A model generated the notes under the pieces. The model ran no database searches. It was not told where the DNA came from and saw only the letters and a program-made list of their open reading frames with translations. From NCBI GenBank assembly GCA_017451735.1, contig JAFTNU010000054.1, positions 1 through 58,945 on the forward strand: a stretch of 58,945 nt of DNA, read 5' to 3'. The stretch is from Clostridia bacterium. Lineage in GTDB: Bacteria > Bacillota > Clostridia > Oscillospirales > CAG-272. Position numbers and translations under genes: made by a program. Each line of letters opens with the position of its first letter. Position 1 is the first letter of the stretch. Shown in pieces: positions 24,865 to 31,384 of the stretch.

Positions 24865-25884
24865 ATGTGCAACGATAACAACAAGCCCGTTACGGGCACC
24901 ATGACCGTGGCAAATCTCCATGCCATCGGCGATCTGCGGATCGAGCAAAAGGAGATTCCCACATGCGGCGATGACGAGGTTTTGGTCAAGATCAAATACT
25001 GCGGTGTTTGCGGCAGTGATATTCCCCGCATTCTGAGCAAGGGAACCTACCACTTTCCCACGGTTCCCGGTCACGAATTCTCGGGTCAGGTGGTCTATGA
25101 CAAGAGCGGTGAGTACACGGGGAAGCGGGTCGCCGTATTCCCTTTGCTCCCTTGCTTTGCCTGCGAAAATTGCAAGGAGGAGCGCTATGTCCAGTGCACC
25201 AACTATGACTACTACGGCTCCAGACGGGATGGGGCCTTTGCAGAATATCTTGCGGTCAAGAAATTCAATCTGATCGAGCTACCGGAAGGGGTCTCCGATG
25301 AGGAAGGCGCCATGTGCGAGCCCGTCTCCGTGGCCAATCACGCCATCAAAAAGCTGGAGATTGCCCGGGGCGAGCATTTGCTGATCACCGGCGCGGGCCC
25401 CATCGGCCTCATTGCCGCCATGTGGGCAAGGAGCAAGGGGGCGGCCGATATTTACTTTGTGGATATCGATGAGCGGAAGCTGGAATTGGCCAAGTCCTTT
25501 GGGTTCAAGGCTTACGACAGCGCCGTACGGATCGATGCCGTGCTTGAGGGTACCGGCGCATCAAGCGCCATCACCGCTGCCATCGGCGCAGTCAGATCCG
25601 GCGGAAGGATCGTACTGATGGGCAATCCCTCCTTTGATGTGAGCCTGACCGCCAAGGTCTACCAGGATATTCTGCGCAAGGAGATCCACCTGAGCGGCAC
25701 CTGGAATTCCTCCTACGGTGAGCGGGTAAACGATTGGAAGGAAAGCCTTGCGGCGGTCTCTGAGGGCAAGCTGCCCATCAAAGGGTTGATCAGCCACAAG
25801 GTTGCCCTGGAAAAGGCCTTTGACGCCGTTAAGATGATGGCAGAGCGGAAGGAATTCTACTGCAAGGTTATGATCGAGCTATAA
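24865..25884 (+). CDS. Zinc-dependent medium-chain dehydrogenase (polyol/galactitol-1-phosphate dehydrogenase type)
   Basis: A 339-residue MDR-family enzyme. The catalytic-zinc ligands are in KYCGVCGSDIPRI and PGHEFSG. The structural-zinc cluster CFACENCKEERYVQC is present. The NAD-binding motif is ITGAGPIGLIAAMWARS followed by VDIDERKLELA. The sequence is closest in style to galactitol-1-phosphate 5-dehydrogenase and related sugar-alcohol dehydrogenases, which are often under DeoR control as here. The exact substrate is uncertain. It is a single-gene unit with a hairpin after the stop. Confidence 0.85.
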   Translation: MCNDNNKPVTGTMTVANLHAIGDLRIEQKEIPTCGDDEVLVKIKYCGVCGSDIPRILSKGTYHFPTVPGHEFSGQVVYDKSGEYTGKRVAVFPLLPCFACENCKEERYVQCTNYDYYGSRRDGAFAEYLAVKKFNLIELPEGVSDEEGAMCEPVSVANHAIKKLEIARGEHLLITGAGPIGLIAAMWARSKGAADIYFVDIDERKLELAKSFGFKAYDSAVRIDAVLEGTGASSAITAAIGAVRSGGRIVLMGNPSFDVSLTAKVYQDILRKEIHLSGTWNSSYGERVNDWKESLAAVSEGKLPIKGLISHKVALEKAFDAVKMMAERKEFYCKVMIEL

Positions 25885-25927
25885 ATCACAAACAGGCCTT
25901 TCTCATGGAGAAAGGCCTGTTTGTGAT
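25885..25927. terminator. Hairpin after the zinc dehydrogenase gene
   Basis: A 20-bp perfect stem (25885-25904 with 25908-25927) with a three-base loop. No T-run follows directly, but its length and position fit a transcription stop. Confidence 0.7.
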
Positions 25928-25942
25928 GTGTAAGATTTTCTC

Positions 25943-25971
25943 TTGCAAAAGGAACGGGAATGTGGTACAAT
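25943..25971 (+). promoter_or_regulatory. Promoter of the RNase III-like gene
   Basis: TTGCAA (25943-25948) and TACAAT (25966-25971), 17-bp spacer. Confidence 0.7.
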
Positions 25972-25997
25972 GTAAAAAACGGCGAAAGGAGTCTGCC

Positions 25998-26471
25998 ATG
26001 CCGAGCGAAGAAAGGATCCGTCAGAAAATGGCGGATTTGGCCGCAAAAATCGACTACGTACCGCAGAATTTGCAGCATCTGGCCTCTGCCATGTATTGCA
26101 AAAAGGAAGCGGGACGCGAGAATTACACTAACGACGCCATGGCCACTGTGGGCGATGCGGTGCTGAAGCTGATCTGGTCGGAATACTTTTTCGACAAAGG
26201 CTTTGACAAGGATGAAATTTCGGCAAAGAAGGCAGATGCAGAGAAAAACGCCACGCTGAAACAGATCTGCGACCGTGTGGGGATTTACGCATACGCCTAT
26301 AACGACGCATATTTTTCGGATGAGGCACCCAGAAATCAGCGATTGCCCTACGGCAACCACGATATCTATCTGGAGGCCATTGTGGCGGCAGTCTATCGGG
26401 ATCGCGGATTGGAATATGCCCGTGAATGGGTGTTGAAATTCTGGAAAAAGCACACTGACATCCGATTTTGA
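25998..26471 (+). CDS. RNase III-domain protein with altered active site
   Basis: A 157-residue protein with only the RNase III fold and no dsRNA-binding domain. The signature helix is TNDAMATVGDAVLKLIWSEYFF. The second motif is NHDIYLEAIVAAVYRDRG. Compared with the usual N-E-R-L-E-F-L-G-D motif, the second Glu is Ala and the first Glu is Asp. The distal Asp lies one residue out of register relative to the Glu. The protein may bind RNA without cutting, or cut poorly. The start at 25998 follows GAAAGGAG. It is cotranscribed with a DUF1294 gene. It differs in length and motif from Mini-III (mrnC), so no symbol is given. Confidence 0.75.
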   Translation: MPSEERIRQKMADLAAKIDYVPQNLQHLASAMYCKKEAGRENYTNDAMATVGDAVLKLIWSEYFFDKGFDKDEISAKKADAEKNATLKQICDRVGIYAYAYNDAYFSDEAPRNQRLPYGNHDIYLEAIVAAVYRDRGLEYAREWVLKFWKKHTDIRF

Positions 26472-26484
26472 AGGAGGAAATTTG

Positions 26485-26751
26485 ATGAAGATCGCATTGC
26501 TTGTTTTTGCCGCTGTTTCACTTGTTGCTTTCATTCTTTACGGGGTGGATAAATTCAAGGCCCGGCGGGGGCTTTGGCGCATTCCCGAAAAAACGCTGCT
26601 GCTGACCTCCCTTCTCGGCGGTGCCGTGGGCGGTCTTGCCGGCATGCTTTTGTTTCATCACAAGACAAGGCATTGGTACTTTTTTGCCATCAACATCATT
26701 GGGCTTTTATGGCAGGCCGCTCTGGTGATCTTTCTGGCAGTCACACTGTAA
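26485..26751 (+). CDS. DUF1294 family membrane protein
   Basis: An 88-residue protein with three hydrophobic segments. It shows the DUF1294 hallmarks YGVDKFKARRGLWRIPEKTLL, LLGGAVGGLAGMLLFHHKTRHWYF. The function of the family is unknown. The ATG at 26485 follows GAAGGAGG; a TTG three bases upstream is less likely. It lies 13 bases after the RNase III-like gene. Confidence 0.9.
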   Translation: MKIALLVFAAVSLVAFILYGVDKFKARRGLWRIPEKTLLLTSLLGGAVGGLAGMLLFHHKTRHWYFFAINIIGLLWQAALVIFLAVTL

Positions 26752-26755
26752 ACGG

Positions 26756-26790
26756 AAAAGCGCAGCCGTGAAATTCACGGCTGCGCTTTT
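26756..26790. terminator. Bidirectional terminator between DUF1294 and FAS locus 1
   Basis: A 17-bp perfect stem (26756-26772 with 26774-26790) with A-run and T-run flanks. It serves the convergent DUF1294 gene and the 3' end of locus 1. Confidence 0.85.
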
Positions 26791-26823
26791 TTATCCGTAG
26801 AAAAGGATGCAGGGGGACCTTTC

Positions 26824-27552
26824 TCATCCGTCACCTTTGGCAAACACGTTTTCAAGCAATGTCTCAAACACCTTTTGAGAAAACATGGGCTTTGCCATTT
26901 CTGCCAGGGTGTCGGCACTGACGCCCCCCGTCTCGACCAACTCCGCCCCTGCCCTTTTGGCAAGTGCCAGACGCATGGTCATACGGCGCGCGCCATGTGG
27001 AACGCGAAAGGCCTCGCCCTGTGCGCAAAACAACGGGGTGTAGTTGCCCTTCCCGCAGATATGGTCATATTGAATCCGCACCGCATCATACATGGGGTCG
27101 ATCTCCCCATAACCGCAGGTGGAGATCAGCACCAGCTTTTTACCGCTCATATCATAACGCAAGCCATGCAGGGCTTGCCCCTCACGCAGATTACCGCCCC
27201 GATAGGTTTCCAGCAGGGGAAGCAACCGATCGATCAGAGTCTTGAGGGGACCCGGCAGACTGCAGAATTGGAGAGGAAAGCTCTCGATGATCACATCGGC
27301 CGCCATGATCTTTTGCAGGATCCCCGCCACATCATCTCCGACGATGACGCATTTCCCCGCGGTGCGTCCCCAACAGGAAAGGCAGCCGAGGCAGGGTGTC
27401 ACATTCAGCTCCGACACGGTCAGGAGCTCTGTCTCGGCCTCCTCCCCCCGCACTGCAAGAGCCTCCCGAGCGCCGTCCAGAAAGGCATGGGTCAACCCCA
27501 GGGAATTGCTCTTTTCCTTACGGGGACTACCGTTCAACACCAGAAATTTCAT
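26824..27552 (-). CDS. NAD(P)H-dependent FMN reductase (flavodoxin-fold oxidoreductase)
   Basis: A 242-residue flavodoxin-like protein. It has the FMN-phosphate loop LNGSPRKEKSNS at residues 6-17, CLGCLSCW (residues ~54-61) as in iron-sulfur flavoprotein relatives, and SFPLQFCSLPGPLKTLIDR. It is the last gene of FAS locus 1, 11 bases after accA, so it may supply reduced flavin or reduce a product of the locus. It is not an enoyl-ACP reductase of any known class. Its link to acyl synthesis is inferred from position only. Confidence 0.8.
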   Translation of the reverse strand: MKFLVLNGSPRKEKSNSLGLTHAFLDGAREALAVRGEEAETELLTVSELNVTPCLGCLSCWGRTAGKCVIVGDDVAGILQKIMAADVIIESFPLQFCSLPGPLKTLIDRLLPLLETYRGGNLREGQALHGLRYDMSGKKLVLISTCGYGEIDPMYDAVRIQYDHICGKGNYTPLFCAQGEAFRVPHGARRMTMRLALAKRAGAELVETGGVSADTLAEMAKPMFSQKVFETLLENVFAKGDG

Positions 27553-27563
27553 ACCGTTCCCCT

Positions 27564-28412
27564 TTATTTGCGACCGAAGAATACGCGTCGAGCCTTTGCG
27601 GGAGTCGGAGCGGTATCGCTTTCATAGCGTCCGATCTTGCGGTATTTCTCATACCGTTCGCTCAGTAATGTGTCCCGGCTCATGTGAGACAGATGCTTGA
27701 TCTCGCGGGAAAGATCGCGACGCAATTGATGGAAGAAGTGCTTTGTCCCTTCGGCATCGGTAAAGCTTTCCGGCTCGGGAATCACCTTCTCCACGATTCC
27801 AAAGCCGTACAGATCGTTTGCCATCAAGCGCAGATGCTCTGCGGCCTCGGGTGCCTTGCCCGCATCCTTGTAGAGAATACTGGCACAGGCCTCGGGAGAG
27901 ACCACCGAGTAATAGGCATTTTCCAGCATCCAGACACGGTCGGCCACAGCCAGAGCCAAGGCTCCGCCGCTACCGCCCTCGCCGATCATCAAGGAAATGA
28001 TGGGCGTTCTCAGGGTCATCATCTCATAGAGATTTTCGGCAATGGCGGCACCTGCCCCCCGCTCCTCGGCGCCTGCCCCCGCATAGGCGCCCTGGGTATC
28101 CACAATGCAGATCACGGGACGGCCGAATTTTTCGGCCTGCTTCATCAATCGAAGCGCCTTGCGGTATCCTTCGGGAGAGACGCAACCGAAATTGCGCTCC
28201 ATACGCTCTTGGATGTTTTTTCCCTTCTCAATGCCGATCACGGTAACGGGCACCCCGTTCAATGTGGCAATCCCCGCCAGAACGGCATGATCGTCGGCAA
28301 AGCGGCGGTCGCCGTGCAGCTCGGTGAATTCTTCAAAGATCCCGTTGATATAATCCACGGAGGTCGCGCGGCCGGACTGGCGTGTTTTTTTGATCTTTTC
28401 ATAAGCTTCCAT
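27564..28412 (-). CDS. accA: Acetyl-CoA carboxylase carboxyltransferase alpha subunit (locus 1 copy)
   Basis: A 282-residue AccA. It has the crotonase-type carboxyltransferase core with FAEFTELHGDRR-like FEEFTELHGDRRFADDHAV, VIGIEKGKNIQERMERNFG, ICIVDTQGAYAGAGAEERG and [22 protein letters not shown]. With AccD it transfers the carboxyl group from biotin to acetyl-CoA to make malonyl-CoA. The protein is shorter than the ~315 of E. coli but usual for Firmicutes. A second copy is at 50406-51203. Locus 1 has no accB or accC, so this subunit must work with AccB/AccC made elsewhere, probably from locus 2. Confidence 0.93.
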   Translation of the reverse strand: MEAYEKIKKTRQSGRATSVDYINGIFEEFTELHGDRRFADDHAVLAGIATLNGVPVTVIGIEKGKNIQERMERNFGCVSPEGYRKALRLMKQAEKFGRPVICIVDTQGAYAGAGAEERGAGAAIAENLYEMMTLRTPIISLMIGEGGSGGALALAVADRVWMLENAYYSVVSPEACASILYKDAGKAPEAAEHLRLMANDLYGFGIVEKVIPEPESFTDAEGTKHFFHQLRRDLSREIKHLSHMSRDTLLSERYEKYRKIGRYESDTAPTPAKARRVFFGRK

Positions 28413-28421
28413 TCAAACCAC

Positions 28422-29222
28422 TCACCTTCCCGTGTGCAGTCGCAGCATACGCGACAGAAAATTGCGTTGCTCTTCTCTCGGTACAATGGCATCCACAAAG
28501 CCGTTTTTCATCTGGAATTCGGCGCTTTGGAATTCATCGGGCAATTTCTGCCCCATGACCTGCTCGATCACGCGGCGCCCCGCAAAGCCGATCAGCGCCC
28601 CGGGCTCGGCAATGATCATATCGCCCAGCATGGCAAAGCTGGCCGTAACACCGCCCGTGGTGGGATCGGTCAGACAAACGAGATAAAAAAGCCCTGCCTC
28701 ACTGTGATGCTTGACTGCACCCGAAACCTTTGCCATCTGCATCAAGGACAGCATCCCCTCCTGCATCCGCGCACCGCCCGAAACGGTATAGCCGATAACG
28801 GGTAGCTTTTTTGCCGTTGCATACTCAAAAAGCAGGGCGATCTTATCACCCACGGCGGTTCCCATGGAGCCCATCATAAAGGCGCTTTCCATCACGAAGA
28901 TGCAACACCGCTCACCGCCTATCTCGGCTTCACCGCAAATCACGCCCTCGTATTCTCCGCTCTTTTCTCTGGCGGTACGGATCTTTTCCTCATAGCCGGG
29001 AAAACCGATGGGATTCTCCCCCACCAAAGTAGCGTTATGCTCGCAAAAGCTCCCCTTATCGGTGAGAAGCTCGATGCGGGTACGGGCAGGGATACGGTTG
29101 TATTTGCCGCACAAAGGGCAGACATATCCGCTACCGATCAGGGCAGTGCGGGAAATGGGCTGCTTACATTTTTCGCAAAGGACCGTAGGCTCCGTAACGG
29201 GAGCCGCGGAAACTTGATTCAT
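28422..29222 (-). CDS. accD: Acetyl-CoA carboxylase carboxyltransferase beta subunit (locus 1 copy)
   Basis: A 266-residue AccD. The N-terminal four-cysteine zinc ribbon is complete (C16, C19, C35, C38). The carboxyltransferase core has GFPGYEEKI, FMMGSMGTAVGDKI, SGGARMQEGMLSLMQMAK and DPTTGGVTASFAMLGD. It pairs with the accA gene that begins nine bases after it. The second AccD of the window (51207-52058) has a changed zinc ribbon, so the two are not simple duplicates. Confidence 0.93.
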   Translation of the reverse strand: MNQVSAAPVTEPTVLCEKCKQPISRTALIGSGYVCPLCGKYNRIPARTRIELLTDKGSFCEHNATLVGENPIGFPGYEEKIRTAREKSGEYEGVICGEAEIGGERCCIFVMESAFMMGSMGTAVGDKIALLFEYATAKKLPVIGYTVSGGARMQEGMLSLMQMAKVSGAVKHHSEAGLFYLVCLTDPTTGGVTASFAMLGDMIIAEPGALIGFAGRRVIEQVMGQKLPDEFQSAEFQMKNGFVDAIVPREEQRNFLSRMLRLHTGR

Positions 29223-29240
29223 CTTTTTTCTCTCCTATCT

Positions 29241-30155
29241 TCAAAGAGCGGCTTTGGCGGCAAGGGCTTCGGCATCGCCCACCGTTATGGCACGTGCCTC
29301 GGGTAGGGTTCTTGCCACAAGCCCCGACAGCGTCTTGCCGGCGCCAACCTCCAAAAAGGTATCCACACCGCGCTCCCACATATGGCGCAGGGTGATTTCA
29401 AAGCGGACGGGATTGGATACCTGGCGAGCCACCATATCGGCGATTCTTGCACCGTCGGCGGGGTAAATATCTCCCGTCAGGTTTGCATACAGATCCATAC
29501 GGGGTGCTGCAAGCGTCATATCGGAAAGCCGAGCGGCAAGGGCGACGGTCGCCTCTTGCATATAAGGTGTGTGGAATGCACCGCTGACCGCCAGCTTGAC
29601 CGCTCTGCCCCCCGCCTCCTTAACGGCAGAGACAAAAGCGTCGATCTCCTCCACGGAGCCGGCACAGACCAGCTGACCGGGGCAATTGTAATTCACGGGA
29701 TATATTTCGCAAAATTGCGCACAAATTTTCTCTACGTCCTCATTTTTCAGCTTCATCACCGCCGCCATAGCGCCGGGATGAGCGGCGGCGCAGGCCGCCA
29801 TTTTTTCTCCCCGCAAAAGAACCAGACGGAAGGCTTCCTCATCGGGAAGAACGCCCGCAAACGCAAGGGCGGGAATTTCACCCAGTGAGAAACCCGCTAT
29901 CGCGTCGGGGTGGATCCCCTGCTCTGCGGCGGCGCGGGCCGCCGCCAAATCTACCAGGAAAAGAGCGGGTTGCGTATATTCGGTTTGGGTCAATTTTTCA
30001 CCGGGCCCCTCGAATATGACCGAAAGTATGCCGGGAGCAATGCGCTCTCCCATTTCAAAAACGGACTTGGCGGCGACGCTTGTCTCATAAAGGGATTTTC
30101 CCATTCCCACAGCCTGGGCACCCTGCCCCGTAAACAAGAATGCTGTTTTTCCCAT
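29241..30155 (-). CDS. fabD: ACP S-malonyltransferase (locus 1 copy)
   Basis: A 304-residue malonyl-CoA:ACP transacylase. It starts with FLFTGQGAQAVGMG, has the nucleophile in GFSLGE (about S90) and the catalytic His in SGAFHTPYM (about H195). It loads malonyl units onto the ACP of this locus. The ATG at 30155 is preceded by AAGGAGG at seven bases; the GTG three bases upstream is an alternative. It is nine bases after fabZ. In both fabD copies of the window the usual GHSLG is GFSLG. Confidence 0.93.
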   Translation of the reverse strand: MGKTAFLFTGQGAQAVGMGKSLYETSVAAKSVFEMGERIAPGILSVIFEGPGEKLTQTEYTQPALFLVDLAAARAAAEQGIHPDAIAGFSLGEIPALAFAGVLPDEEAFRLVLLRGEKMAACAAAHPGAMAAVMKLKNEDVEKICAQFCEIYPVNYNCPGQLVCAGSVEEIDAFVSAVKEAGGRAVKLAVSGAFHTPYMQEATVALAARLSDMTLAAPRMDLYANLTGDIYPADGARIADMVARQVSNPVRFEITLRHMWERGVDTFLEVGAGKTLSGLVARTLPEARAITVGDAEALAAKAAL

Positions 30156-30167
30156 CACATTCCCTCC

Positions 30168-30617
30168 TTATTCGCCAAAAATCGATGCTTTGGGGACGGC
30201 GGTAAAGGTCATGGCGCCCTTGGCGCGGATCTCATCTCCCACACGGATCACCGCGTCAAAGGAGAACAGTCCACCCGCCTCACGGGTCTTTTTGACCGTG
30301 ATGGTCAGCGTGTCACCGGGAATCACAGGCTTGACAAATTTGAACTGATCCACCTTGAGAAGCACCCGCACGGTATTCTCATCGGTGCCCTCGCTCTCGG
30401 TGACAAGAGAGCAAAGCTGTGCCGCCGATTCGATGAGCAGTACGCCCGGCATGATGGGTGCATCGGGAAAATGCCCCGTAAACCAGGGCTCGTTGATCGA
30501 TACATTCTTGATGCCCACCGCAGACTCGCCGGGCACGATCTCGGTGACCCGTTCGATCATCTGAAAGGGGGGACGCTGCTTGATCCGCTTGTTGATCTCC
30601 ATGATATTCATACTCAT
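30168..30617 (-). CDS. fabZ: 3-hydroxyacyl-ACP dehydratase (locus 1 copy)
   Basis: A 149-residue hotdog-fold dehydratase. Catalytic residues are H49 in FTGHFPDAPIMPG and E63 in VLLIESAAQ. It removes water from 3-hydroxyacyl-ACP to give the trans-2-enoyl product. Its start overlaps the fabG stop (ATGA). Since the locus has no enoyl reductase, its product may be kept as a double bond. It is clearly distinct from the second FabZ at 53375-53797. Confidence 0.92.
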   Translation of the reverse strand: MSMNIMEINKRIKQRPPFQMIERVTEIVPGESAVGIKNVSINEPWFTGHFPDAPIMPGVLLIESAAQLCSLVTESEGTDENTVRVLLKVDQFKFVKPVIPGDTLTITVKKTREAGGLFSFDAVIRVGDEIRAKGAMTFTAVPKASIFGE

Positions 30618-31348
30618 AGCTCAAGCCCTCCGTCCAGCACCAGGATCTGCCCTGTCATATACGAGGATTCCTCGCTTGCAAGGAAGGACACGGTAGCGGC
30701 TACCTCCTCGACCTTGCCAAAGCGCTTTTGGGGAATGACCGAAAGGTATTCGGTCACCTTCTCCTCGGGCAGGGCATCCAGCATATCGGTGGCAATAAAG
30801 CCGGGAGCTACGGCGTTAACACGAATACCGTAGGGGGCCAACTCCTTGGCCATAGTGCGGGTCAGTGCATTGACCGCCCCCTTGGTGGCACTGTAGACCG
30901 TCTGGCCGGGGAGGGCCACCTTGGAGCTGACCGAGGACATATTAATGATCACGCCCGATTTTTTGCGCATCATTCGCAGGGCCGCCTGCTGTGCACAGTA
31001 AAAATAGCCCTTGACATTCAGATCAAAGCAGGCATCCAGGGTCTCGTTCTGCATCATCAGAAGGTACTCATCCCTCACCAGGCCTGCGTTATTGACCAGC
31101 ACATCCAATGCGCCGAACTGCTCCTTCACGGTACGGAACATGGCCTTAACGGCGGTGGGATCCGCAACATCGGCCTGAATGGCGGTAGCGGAGCCGCCGG
31201 CAGCCACGATATCGGCCACCGTTTTATCGGCGGCCTCCTTGCCCGAACGGTAATTGACGATCACATGCATGCCATCTGCGGCAAGGCGAAGGGCGCAGGC
31301 GCGCCCAATGCCACGGGACGCACCCGTGACCAATGCGATTTTTGCCAT
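30614..31348 (-). CDS. fabG: 3-oxoacyl-ACP reductase (locus 1 copy)
   Basis: A 244-residue SDR ketoreductase. It has VTGASRGIGRA, NNAGLVRDEYLLMM, NMSSVSSKVALPGQTVYSATKGAV with the catalytic Ser-Tyr-Lys, and VNAVAPGFIATDML. It reduces 3-ketoacyl-ACP with NADPH. It is 36 bases downstream of the KS-CLF gene and overlaps fabZ. Confidence 0.93.
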   Translation of the reverse strand: MAKIALVTGASRGIGRACALRLAADGMHVIVNYRSGKEAADKTVADIVAAGGSATAIQADVADPTAVKAMFRTVKEQFGALDVLVNNAGLVRDEYLLMMQNETLDACFDLNVKGYFYCAQQAALRMMRKKSGVIINMSSVSSKVALPGQTVYSATKGAVNALTRTMAKELAPYGIRVNAVAPGFIATDMLDALPEEKVTEYLSVIPQKRFGKVEEVAATVSFLASEESSYMTGQILVLDGGLEL

Positions 31349-31384
31349 TTTCTATCCTTTCTCACCCCATTCGGGGGGTAAATC

